Shown here piece after piece: positions 1-6,178 of a stretch of DNA of 35,900 nucleotides. Within the stretch, counting starts at the first letter, position 1. Every line of letters begins with the position of its first letter. The stretch comes from Butyrivibrio sp. AE3009 (GTDB lineage: Bacteria > Bacillota > Clostridia > Lachnospirales > Lachnospiraceae). Below the pieces are notes generated by a model that saw nothing but the letters and a program-made list of their open reading frames with translations, did not search any database and was not told the origin of the DNA. The position numbers and the translations under genes are program-made. The stretch covers positions 1 through 35,900 of the forward strand of contig NZ_ATVS01000037.1 of the NCBI RefSeq assembly GCF_000420845.1, written 5' to 3'.

Positions 1-1001
1 ATCTTTTCTACCCATAGATTTTTCATAAGCTTCTCCAACGGAATTGCAATTGCATAAAAATGATCACCACCCTGCTCATAGAATGATTTCATCACCTTAT
101 ATGCCTTGTATAGGTAGTCTATATCTTTTTTCAATTGATATACTTCTATGAAAAGCAAACTCATCCACGGATAGTTATATAATCTCTGAAAATGATTGTC
201 ATATCCGTAATCATTGGCTACTAAAGAATGTTCATCATCATATAATTCCCTTTCCACATATGCTAGATACCGATTCAAACTATCCATCAGTTTTTCATCG
301 TAAAATCTTTGCAAATAGGCCGCCATCAGCACACCCATTCCGACACGTTCACGTCCCCCGTTGTAATCATTCTCTGCCCGGTAATAGATATGTTTTTCTT
401 TTGTATCATAGATTAAATATGCACCATCCAAAGGACAATTTTCTTTATGAAGCTGTTGTTTTTCCGCAATATATGTTACTCGATTTTTTATAAGCTCCAA
501 TTCAGTAAGACAATTATCTTTAATGAGGAAAAAATCTTCCCCTTCTGTCAGCCCTAACTCCTCCGCCATTGTTATAGCCTTCATCAGTTGGTTCCTATTC
601 TTTGCCTCACATATTGTTTTGGTAAATATGCCAGCAAACCACTGCTCATAAACTTCTTTTTCTATAGAAAACTTGCATTCATAGCTTTCTACTTCATTTT
701 CACAAAACTCATATTTTGTATGTTCTCCATCCTTAGCAGTTCTATATGTAAAGCTGTCCCTCCCTGCAGCTCTGGTCTGACGTGCAAGTTCAGCCAATTC
801 CGCCCCAAAGAATATCTTAGGTATCTTTTCACCGGTTTTTAATTCTTTTCCATATACATTCACTATAGAATACTTCATTACAGGCTTTGCATTACAATTA
901 ATTGCCCATGAAATAAACGCCATGCTTGCATGACTAACCTGCGCTGCAAGCTTCCCGGGTGACATATTTAAATCCTTACGAGCAATTATCAATTGGCGCA
1001 T
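1..1001 (-). CDS. Pth2-like peptidyl-tRNA hydrolase fused to a C-terminal hairpin-glycosidase-like domain (partial)
   Basis: The gene starts at an ATG at 1001 with AGGAG seven bases upstream and runs off the window, leaving 333 residues without a stop. Residues 1-30 match the Pth2 opening (MRQLIIARKDLNMSPGKLAA, then QVSHAS), the basic and glycine-rich part of the type 2 peptidyl-tRNA hydrolase active site. Residues about 140-170 match the family's end (EELGL, then LIKDNCLTELE). Pth2 releases peptides from peptidyl-tRNA; it is typical of archaea and eukaryotes, and bacterial copies are often accessory. Between these blocks is an insertion, and after residue about 185 comes a second region with NGGRERVGMG and YNYPWM that resembles repeats of six-hairpin glycosidase folds. 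I am fairly sure of the Pth2 part and unsure of the C-terminal part. The reading frame across the junction is unbroken. Confidence 0.7.
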   Translation of the reverse strand, partial: MRQLIIARKDLNMSPGKLAAQVSHASMAFISWAINCNAKPVMKYSIVNVYGKELKTGEKIPKIFFGAELAELARQTRAAGRDSFTYRTAKDGEHTKYEFCENEVESYECKFSIEKEVYEQWFAGIFTKTICEAKNRNQLMKAITMAEELGLTEGEDFFLIKDNCLTELELIKNRVTYIAEKQQLHKENCPLDGAYLIYDTKEKHIYYRAENDYNGGRERVGMGVLMAAYLQRFYDEKLMDSLNRYLAYVERELYDDEHSLVANDYGYDNHFQRLYNYPWMSLLFIEVYQLKKDIDYLYKAYKVMKSFYEQGGDHFYAIAIPLEKLMKNLWVEK

Positions 1002-1151
1002 TTCAATCTCCTAATCAATTCTCAAAACTACTCCTGTCAATATGCTTATGTTTATTATTTTATATATGAAAACTGATCGTGTCATTGAACTTGTCGTTCA
1101 AAATATGACCTAAGCAATGCCGGTTTCATTGCAAAAAAATGAAGACCCATA

Positions 1152-1154
1152 GGT
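1152..1154. repeat. Target-site duplication GGT, left copy (right copy at 3215-3217)
   Basis: GGT stands immediately outside both terminal repeats. IS3-family elements make 3-4 bp duplications, so this fits, though a 3-bp match alone is weak evidence; it supports the element ends set by the inverted repeats. Confidence 0.7.
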
Positions 1155-1179
1155 TGAACAGGGGCCTGTCAAGTAGATA
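1155..1179 (+). repeat. IS right terminal inverted repeat (IRR)
   Basis: On the plus strand this starts TGAACAGG and ends TCAAGTAGATA; the inner part AAGTAGA is shared with IRL. Identity to IRL is 16 of 25 positions, so this end is the more diverged one. Confidence 0.8.
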
Positions 1180-1205
1180 GGCTAAATAAACAAAATAAGT
1201 CAAGA

Positions 1206-1482
1206 AAAATGGTGATCACTTCATTAGAGGTGGTCACCATTTTAATACAAATATTTGTTGGGCATAAATGCAGTGACAGCTTCGACTGTCATTATTATCC
1301 TTGGTCTGCTTGGTGACTACTTTATCTGCCATGGAATAGCAGTCAACCCTGCGCTATGCGCACCGCAAAGCGGCTGTGGGGTTGACAGGTATTCCATGAC
1401 AGATATTCTGTAGTCAAGCAGATCAAGGATCATTGTGCGCTTCAGCGCACTTTATTCAAGGGCAGAGGCGTTTAGCCTCTGG
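1206..1482. other. Hairpin-rich non-coding segment at the 3' end of the IS
   Basis: Five inverted repeats follow each other: 1206-1244 (AAAATGGTGA paired with TCACCATTTT), 1274-1291 (TGACAG/CTGTCA), a long imperfect stem-loop of about 40 paired bases at 1299-1428, 1435-1450 (GTGCGC/GCGCAC) and 1463-1481 (CAGAGGC/GCCTCTG). No convincing gene is present. The segment lies inside the element between the orfB stop and IRR. It could be a strong transcription barrier, a structured RNA carried by the IS, or a nested palindromic element. Confidence 0.75.
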
Positions 1483-1500
1483 CTTCATTTCAGTTCATTG

Positions 1501-2466
1501 TTAAGCTGCCCATTTGGCTTTATATTTCTGGATACGCTTGTTTTCAGGAATGGGATAATCAGTAGGCTTATCTGTGAGCATGGCTTCATTTCGTACCTGG
1601 GCAGGTGTCTTTCCACCGAATCTTTCCTGCGGCCTTTCATTGGTATAAAAGTCCATGTATTTTGCTATTGCTTTTCTGAGTGACGCTTCATCGGTTATAT
1701 CAAACATGCAGTACATTTCAGTCTTTATGATGCCCCAAAAGCCTTCAGTCGGTCCATTATCTATGCAATGTCCTACACGAGACATGGACTGTTCCATACC
1801 TTGTTTCTGAAGCTTCATTTTGAAGACCTTGCTGGTGTACTGGAATCCGCGATCCGAGTGAAAAAGTGGGGTGGCATCAGGATTCTCCGCTATTGCTTTG
1901 TCAAAGGTTTTGAATACAAGCGCATTGTCATTTCTGTTGCTGAGAACATAAGCTACCGGAGACCTGTCGTAGAGATCAAGAATGGCACTTAAATACAGCT
2001 TTTTATTAACCTCAGGGATCTTGAACTCAGTAACGTCAGTTGTCCATTTTTCATTAGGTTTGTCTGCATGAAAATCTCTTTTTAGAGTATTCTCTGCAAC
2101 AGCCTCTGGAGTTGAAGACTGATATTGCTTTCTCTTGGCGCGTATAATTGCATGGACTCCGATGGCTTTCATGATTCGGTGTATACGCTTTACTCTATAA
2201 TCAGTCCCATTAAAGTGGTTAATCCAGAGAGTCATACGCCTGTAACCAAGGATATGTCCAGAACGATCATCGTACTCTCGGATAAGCTCAGCAATTCTCT
2301 GATTTTCTAGTTCTTGCTCCGGAACTTCTCTATGAAGCCATTTGTAATAAGCTGCGTGCGATACACCCAGCCCTTTACACATCCAGTTTATGCTCCAATT
2401 ATTCTCTTCATGTAAGCTTTGGATTGCCAGATACTTTGATTCCAGCCGAGTACGGCCAAGCCTCAC
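1501..2466 (-). CDS. IS3-family transposase OrfB (DDE integrase core)
   Basis: This 321-residue protein is the catalytic half of the transposase. It has an N-terminal HTH_21-like region (about residues 20-60, including YRRMTLWIN near 76-84) and an rve-type core with the three acidic residues in TTDVTEF, HSDRGFQYTS and DNGPTEGFWGIIKTE. The end (NERPQERFGGKTPAQVR) is the usual OrfB tail. The start shown is a GTG that overlaps the orfA stop as GTGA, so OrfB could be made alone by re-initiation. The functional enzyme is more likely the OrfAB fusion made by -1 frameshifting in the A7 run upstream. No internal stop or lost catalytic residue is seen. Confidence 0.92.
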   Translation of the reverse strand: MRLGRTRLESKYLAIQSLHEENNWSINWMCKGLGVSHAAYYKWLHREVPEQELENQRIAELIREYDDRSGHILGYRRMTLWINHFNGTDYRVKRIHRIMKAIGVHAIIRAKRKQYQSSTPEAVAENTLKRDFHADKPNEKWTTDVTEFKIPEVNKKLYLSAILDLYDRSPVAYVLSNRNDNALVFKTFDKAIAENPDATPLFHSDRGFQYTSKVFKMKLQKQGMEQSMSRVGHCIDNGPTEGFWGIIKTEMYCMFDITDEASLRKAIAKYMDFYTNERPQERFGGKTPAQVRNEAMLTDKPTDYPIPENKRIQKYKAKWAA

Positions 2467-3152
2467 ATCCCTTCCAATTCCTTCACTTTTTTTAACAGTG
2501 TCACCAACATATCTTTTTCTTCAAGCTGCCGCTTCAACCTTTTATTCTCGCGGCGTAGACGTTCCAGTTCATCTACTTCATCATCATTTTTGTGATGTCC
2601 TCGCTTGTCAATAAGCGCATCTTCTCCATCCGCATCATATTTCCTTACCCAACTATAAACCTGTGTGTAGGAAACATCATATAAAGAAGCAGTCCCTTTG
2701 TAATCGCGATCATGCTCGATACAGTACTTGACGATTTCCTTTCGTTCTTCAATAGTGGTTTTTCTTCTAGCTTCTGCCATATAGACCTCCCGCTTAGGAT
2801 TGTAGTCCTTAAGCTCTCTATTGGCATTATACATAGAAATCCATTTAGATAAAACAGACGTGGATTTTATGTTGTATTTTACACAAATATCCACTAAAGA
2901 ACCTTCGCCAGAAAAATAATCTTCAACAGCGTTACTCTTTAATTGTGCTGAATAGCAACGATTTCCTGGAGATGATATAAAAGCCGAATCTCCGTGTTTA
3001 ACATAGAATCTCACCCAGACTAAAATCTTTGACCAATGAGCCTCTTTGTTATAGTAAATATCGTATTTCTGACAGATATCTTCGAGTGCAAGTTTGCCCT
3101 CTAAGTAATCTTTACAAGCAGCTATTTTGATTTCGGCTGAATACTTGGCCAT
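2463..3152 (-). CDS. IS3-family OrfA, DNA-binding subunit with repeated helix-turn-helix units
   Basis: This 229-residue protein recognises the element's ends. It carries three helix-turn-helix-like units: residues about 1-50 (LALEDICQKYDI), about 68-110 (GSLVDICVKYNIKSTSVLSK) and about 125-175 (YKGTASLYDVSYTQVYSWVR). A leucine-zipper coiled coil follows at about 195-228 (ELERLRRENKRLKRQLEEKD). IS150-type OrfA proteins usually have about 170 residues, so this one is long. It ends ATG-TGA, overlapping orfB. AGGGGG lies seven bases before the ATG but is buried in a leader stem, which should keep expression low. Confidence 0.88.
   Translation of the reverse strand: MAKYSAEIKIAACKDYLEGKLALEDICQKYDIYYNKEAHWSKILVWVRFYVKHGDSAFISSPGNRCYSAQLKSNAVEDYFSGEGSLVDICVKYNIKSTSVLSKWISMYNANRELKDYNPKREVYMAEARRKTTIEERKEIVKYCIEHDRDYKGTASLYDVSYTQVYSWVRKYDADGEDALIDKRGHHKNDDEVDELERLRRENKRLKRQLEEKDMLVTLLKKVKELEGM
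2487..2493 (-). promoter_or_regulatory. Putative -1 programmed ribosomal frameshift site (A7) in orfA
   Basis: On the minus strand the codons TTA AAA AAA GTG lie 11 codons before the orfA stop. A one-base slip back on A-AAA-AAA puts ribosomes into the orfB frame (AGT GAA GGA ... GTG AGG CTT) with no intervening stop. IS3-family elements make their OrfAB transposase this way. Confidence 0.7.
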
Positions 3153-3157
3153 AAAAA

Positions 3158-3207
3158 ATCCCCCTAAAGGAGACTTTGGATATTTCCATTGTCTACTTTA
3201 GGGGAAT
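3158..3207 (-). promoter_or_regulatory. Leader stem-loop that hides the orfA ribosome site
   Basis: In the minus-strand transcript ATTCCCCTAAAGTAGAC (3207-3191) can pair with GTCTCCTTTAGGGGGAT (3174-3158), 17 bp with one mismatch and one G-U pair. The second arm includes the AGGGGG ribosome site of orfA and the first arm includes IRL sequence. Only transcripts that begin outside the element would hold both arms, so the structure should block transposase translation from read-through transcription. Confidence 0.65.
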
Positions 3208-3214
3208 CATATCA
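3190..3214 (-). repeat. IS left terminal inverted repeat (IRL)
   Basis: Reading the minus strand from 3214, the repeat starts TGATATGATTCCCC and ends AAAGTAGACA, the TG...GACA layout of IS150-group ends. It lies upstream of orfA and forms one arm of a leader stem-loop. Confidence 0.85.
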
Positions 3215-3282
3215 GGTCCTCCTCCAGGCTCTGGCTTCTCAAGTATCCAGCCCCAAAACAATATATCCAACAGAGCAGATCA

Positions 3283-3594
3283 TTATACATTTTCCCATAA
3301 CAGCATTATATGTTTCTTAATATACCCTATAACAGGAAGAAGAGGACTCTCGTCCTCTTCTGTAATGTTATGAATAAGGATATCTTCAATATGACATCCA
3401 AACAGTATGCTAAGTCTTACAAGATTATCCGCATTTGGCAGGCACTGACCACGTTGCCACTTATATATGGCCTGCTCGGATTCCAGTCCAAGTGCATTTG
3501 CCAACTCGAATACCTTTATTTTCCTCTCCTGTCGTAATTGCTTTATACGTTCTCCGGTAGCCTGCATGTCTACAAAAACATTCATTATGTCCAT
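3283..3594 (-). CDS. XRE-family transcriptional regulator (small)
   Basis: This is a 103-residue helix-turn-helix protein with the Cro/CI-type domain at about residues 10-65 (GERIKQLRQERKIKVFELAN, then SEQAIYKWQRGQCLPNADNL) and a short charged tail. I chose the ATG at 3594 because AGGAGG precedes it by six bases; an upstream in-frame start has no ribosome site. It lies 97 bases downstream of the Toprim gene on the same strand and could be co-transcribed, but its own ribosome site and the gap also allow independent expression. The insertion sequence lies just beyond its stop codon. Its target is unknown. Confidence 0.8.
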   Translation of the reverse strand: MDIMNVFVDMQATGERIKQLRQERKIKVFELANALGLESEQAIYKWQRGQCLPNADNLVRLSILFGCHIEDILIHNITEEDESPLLPVIGYIKKHIMLLWENV

Positions 3595-3690
3595 GGTCGC
3601 CTCCTCTGTAAAAAGAATCTTCAACGCCATCCCGTCTGAATACAATAACACAACTATCAATAATAGAAAATAAACCGCCAGTTCAAATTT

Positions 3691-4440
3691 TTACGTAATT
3701 TGATTATCAATTGGTTTCTCCCTACCCAAGTAACTAAACGGCTCAAAAAGTGTTTTAAGAGACTCTGACTGAGCCCAATCAATCTTGGAGATAAATGTTC
3801 CAAAAGAACGCATTGCATTTTGTGGATCCCTGACACTAAAGAACGTTCCAACAGTGGCCTTGTTATATTTATTTGCATGGTTTAAATCCGGAACCATTTC
3901 TCTTTTTAAATCATCAATGAATCTAATCACCTCCCCGATAAGCCCTTTTTCTTCCGGGATATCCTCCAGTGCATCTATAATAACTCTTTCCAATGCACCG
4001 TTTTCGTTAGTTGGAATTATCAGTAAAAAAGTATTAACTAATTTATTTTGGCCAAATAAATCTATTATATGATTGCTTATCCATTCCCCTGATTTTGCTG
4101 TTACATTCTCAAGCGCCTTATTAACTCTTCTTCCTATCTTAGCATCATTATCTTCATCTCGATCGGTTACTACCATCAAAGATGCTATATCTTTTTCGAC
4201 AATCATTGCGTTTATGCGATGTTTATCAATAAATGAAGCAAATTTGCCATTCCCTCCAACGCCGCATAATACAAGCTGGTTTTCTCCTTTTGACAAGCTT
4301 TCTATATGCTCATATTTATCAAGCTCAGTTATCCCCAGTGCATTACTATTCCTGTATTTCCATCCATATACATTCTGCATGAAATAGCTGATCAATTGAA
4401 CATCAGACACGCCTTCTACAAGTACTAATTCTGTCATCAT
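3691..4440 (-). CDS. Toprim-fold protein of the DUF3226/OLD-nuclease type
   Basis: This 249-residue protein opens with a Toprim core: the acidic motif VEGVSDVQLISYF (Glu9 and Asp13) and the DxD motif TDRDEDND (Asp93, Asp95). These are the metal-binding residues of Toprim nucleases and of OLD-family proteins. The rest is alpha/beta with no other motif I recognise. Its ATG overlaps the stop of the ATPase gene as ATGATGA, so the two are translationally coupled, and together they look like an OLD protein split into two chains. In PARIS systems the partner (AriB) is a Toprim DUF4435 protein released by its ATPase as a toxin; this one looks closer to DUF3226. A defence role is inferred from the pairing. 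Confidence 0.7.
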   Translation of the reverse strand: MMTELVLVEGVSDVQLISYFMQNVYGWKYRNSNALGITELDKYEHIESLSKGENQLVLCGVGGNGKFASFIDKHRINAMIVEKDIASLMVVTDRDEDNDAKIGRRVNKALENVTAKSGEWISNHIIDLFGQNKLVNTFLLIIPTNENGALERVIIDALEDIPEEKGLIGEVIRFIDDLKREMVPDLNHANKYNKATVGTFFSVRDPQNAMRSFGTFISKIDWAQSESLKTLFEPFSYLGREKPIDNQIT

Positions 4441-5561
4441 AAGCGCACCTCATATTCAAATACTTTTCTGTTTTCATACACATAGTTCCCTGTAACATTT
4501 CTGGCAACTATATTACTTTCCTTTCCATCTTTTGATTCAATTCTCTTAAGTGTAATAACCTTAATTGGATCCTCTTTCTCTTCCCTTTTATCATAATCAC
4601 CATATTTTAATATCGCATCTATTGCTTCCACACTATGAGTTGCAATAAACAACTGGACATTCAGCTTATTTGCCAATGCAAATATTACAGGGAATAATAT
4701 GTCGTAATATTTTTTATGAAGCCCTGTCTCAATTTCGTCAATCAACAATACTGAATCCATAGAATCAAAGAGCTTATTGAGAATATAAAGAATCTTTTTA
4801 ATGCCATCACCGTATACTGAGAAAGGCATATTAGCCCCAGTCTCAGTTATAATGGTTTCAATAAAAGATCCATCATCCGCTTTGGTATAACAGATATCTG
4901 CAATTTTATTATCAAACTGTTTAAGAATATCAATTGCCAGCTTTTTGTATTCTGGATTCTCTACAATATTTTGCAAAAGGTCGTATCGAAGATGTCCAAA
5001 TGAAGGGATGTACTGAATCTCTTTTTTTAAAGAGACACCAGGGAACCCTGTATCCAAAGATGTACATCTGATTTCCTGTTGGGAAACCTTTTTTCCTGTC
5101 TGAGCAACAATGTTTCCTGTGAATACTTTTGCCTTTTCCGGCAAAACAGCAGAATTCCTTTTATACTGCAGTTTTTCACGCTGAGACAAAATGGATAATT
5201 GAATAGCCTCATCACCAGAAATGCTATGTTCATTCCCACTAAGCTGAAATCGAAACATTCCACTACTGCTTTCTGCGGAAATATCAAATTCCAACTGATC
5301 AGAATTCTGTTCCATATTGAACATTTTTATAAATGAAATGTAAAAACTACTCTTATCGGGGCTAAGCACAGTTCTCTGATTAATAACACTTTTCAATGTT
5401 CCCAGTTGAGTATTGGCAAATAATAGCTGAAAAGCCTCCAGAAACGATGTCTTTCCACTGTTATTATCACCTACGACAAGGTTTATTTTTGAAAAATCCG
5501 AGACAGCTAATGCTTTTATTCCTCTGTAACCATTTATCTCTATAGAATCAATATGTGCCAT
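4437..5561 (-). CDS. AAA/ABC-type ATPase of the OLD/AriA class
   Basis: This 374-residue protein has a complete ABC-like ATPase set: Walker A GDNNSGKTSF at 31-40, a signature-like GDGIKKIL at 251-258, Walker B VLLIDEIETG at 271-280 with the catalytic glutamate, and an H-loop ATHS at 307-310. The short middle region without a long coiled coil places it with the AAA15/AAA21 defence ATPases rather than SMC or RecF. The ATG at 5561 is chosen because it begins one base after the XRE stop and fits MAHIDSIEINGYRG, the usual beginning of this family. The gene lies between its regulator and a Toprim partner. The likely role is a sensor that holds or activates the Toprim effector, as in PARIS. Confidence 0.82.
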   Translation of the reverse strand: MAHIDSIEINGYRGIKALAVSDFSKINLVVGDNNSGKTSFLEAFQLLFANTQLGTLKSVINQRTVLSPDKSSFYISFIKMFNMEQNSDQLEFDISAESSSGMFRFQLSGNEHSISGDEAIQLSILSQREKLQYKRNSAVLPEKAKVFTGNIVAQTGKKVSQQEIRCTSLDTGFPGVSLKKEIQYIPSFGHLRYDLLQNIVENPEYKKLAIDILKQFDNKIADICYTKADDGSFIETIITETGANMPFSVYGDGIKKILYILNKLFDSMDSVLLIDEIETGLHKKYYDILFPVIFALANKLNVQLFIATHSVEAIDAILKYGDYDKREEKEDPIKVITLKRIESKDGKESNIVARNVTGNYVYENRKVFEYEVRL

Positions 5562-5562
5562 A

Positions 5563-5889
5563 TCAGTCCTCTTTTTCAATATTCTCAAAGCTTATAACTA
5601 ATCTTGTATGTGTTGATGCTGCTATCTTTTGTAAGGTATCAATCCTTGGGGCTACCTTACCATTGAGTATCTTACTTATATTGGACTGAGACATTCCTGT
5701 TATTTCACACAAATCTTCCTGTGTAAAATTATTATCATCCAATACTCTTTGTATTTCTTCCGATATTCCATTTAGTACATCGCTTAATGAACTATTTATA
5801 CCCTCTCCATGATCCTGCTCTTTCGTAGAAATTGGCTTATTCAGTTTATTTATCTGTTCAAATATCGCATCCATTTCGTTTTTGCTCAC
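5563..5889 (-). CDS. XRE-family autoregulator of the ATPase-Toprim operon
   Basis: This 108-residue protein has a charged N-terminal half and a helix-turn-helix at about residues 45-95 (FTQEDLCEITGMSQSNISKI, then LNGKVAPRIDTL). The GTG at 5889 is preferred because GGAGG lies eight bases upstream; an in-frame start farther upstream has no such site. The gene is first in the operon, one base before the ATPase start. The -10 box of its promoter lies inside the first of three copies of a 22-bp palindrome, so it probably represses its own operon. Phage or plasmid entry could relieve this, but that is inference. Confidence 0.8.
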   Translation of the reverse strand: MSKNEMDAIFEQINKLNKPISTKEQDHGEGINSSLSDVLNGISEEIQRVLDDNNFTQEDLCEITGMSQSNISKILNGKVAPRIDTLQKIAASTHTRLVISFENIEKED

Positions 5890-5902
5890 TATTTCGTCCT
5901 CC

Positions 5903-5924
5903 AATATGTTAAGTATAACATATT
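5903..5924. promoter_or_regulatory. Operator 1, palindrome AATATGTTA-N4-TAACATATT
   Basis: Perfect 9-bp arms around a 4-bp centre. It overlaps the -10 box and touches the ribosome site of the XRE gene. The same palindrome occurs twice more within 130 bp. Confidence 0.8.
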
Positions 5925-5941
5925 TTTGTTGATAACAGCAA
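5912..5941 (-). promoter_or_regulatory. Promoter of the XRE-ATPase-Toprim operon
   Basis: On the minus strand TTGCTG (5941-5936), an 18-base spacer and TATACT (5917-5912) lie just upstream of the GGAGG and GTG start. The -10 box is within operator 1, so repressor binding there would exclude polymerase. Confidence 0.6.
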
Positions 5942-5979
5942 ATACTTGTTTTTAATGACATATCAATGTGCAATATTAA

Positions 5980-6001
5980 AATATGCTACAAATGACATAT
6001 T
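5980..6001. promoter_or_regulatory. Operator 2, imperfect copy
   Basis: AATATGCTA-CAAA-TGACATATT has the same 22-bp layout as the other two operators with one change in each arm. Its centre is 77 bp from operator 1 and 29 bp from operator 3. Confidence 0.7.
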
Positions 6002-6008
6002 TAGCGAT

Positions 6009-6030
6009 AATATGTTATTTGTAACATATT
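6009..6030. promoter_or_regulatory. Operator 3, perfect copy
   Basis: AATATGTTA-TTTG-TAACATATT has the same arms as operator 1 with a different spacer. It is the farthest from the gene and close to the terminator of the Wadjet operon. Confidence 0.8.
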
Positions 6031-6068
6031 GCCAAAATAACAAAAGTCCCACATTTCCGCAGGACTTT
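6031..6068 (-). terminator. Terminator after the Wadjet operon
   Basis: In the minus-strand transcript AAAGTCC (6068 side) pairs with GGACTTT around a 12-base loop and is followed by TTGTTATTTT. It lies about 110 bases after the jetC stop and separates that operon from the ATPase-Toprim operon. Confidence 0.65.
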
Positions 6069-6178
6069 CATCATAACAAAGCTCTTTGGTATTAACTATT
6101 CCACCGTTAAAAAAAACTACATGAACAAATAGTTCAACCTACTTTTTATTAACATTTTGGCATCATTCTAATATCAGA

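Larger units (their letters stand above)
1155..3214 (-). mobile_element. Complete IS3-family (IS150-like) insertion sequence
   Basis: Two overlapping genes (orfA and orfB) with a DDE integrase core lie between imperfect 25-bp inverted repeats: TG at 3214 reading left and TG at 1155 reading right, matching at 16 of 25 positions. The trinucleotide GGT stands directly outside both ends, a 3-bp target duplication of the size usual for this family. At about 2.06 kb it is longer than the usual 1.2-1.6 kb, because orfA is long and about 320 bp of hairpin-rich DNA separates the orfB stop from the right-hand repeat. With intact genes, ends and duplication, it appears to be a recent and possibly active insertion between two genes. 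Confidence 0.9.

Noticed and set aside
1010..1154. A gene disrupted by the insertion sequence
   Set aside because: The sequences flanking the IS (1010-1151 and 3218-3282) do not join into a clear reading frame, so the insertion appears intergenic.
1435..2614. Plus-strand open frames within the IS
   Set aside because: They run antisense to the intact transposase genes and lack ribosome sites.
3691..5561. Canonical PARIS (AriA-AriB) or Gabija
   Set aside because: The ATPase fits the AriA class, but the Toprim protein does not show the DUF4435 pattern I expect for AriB, and there is no UvrD-like helicase as in Gabija; only a relationship is claimed.
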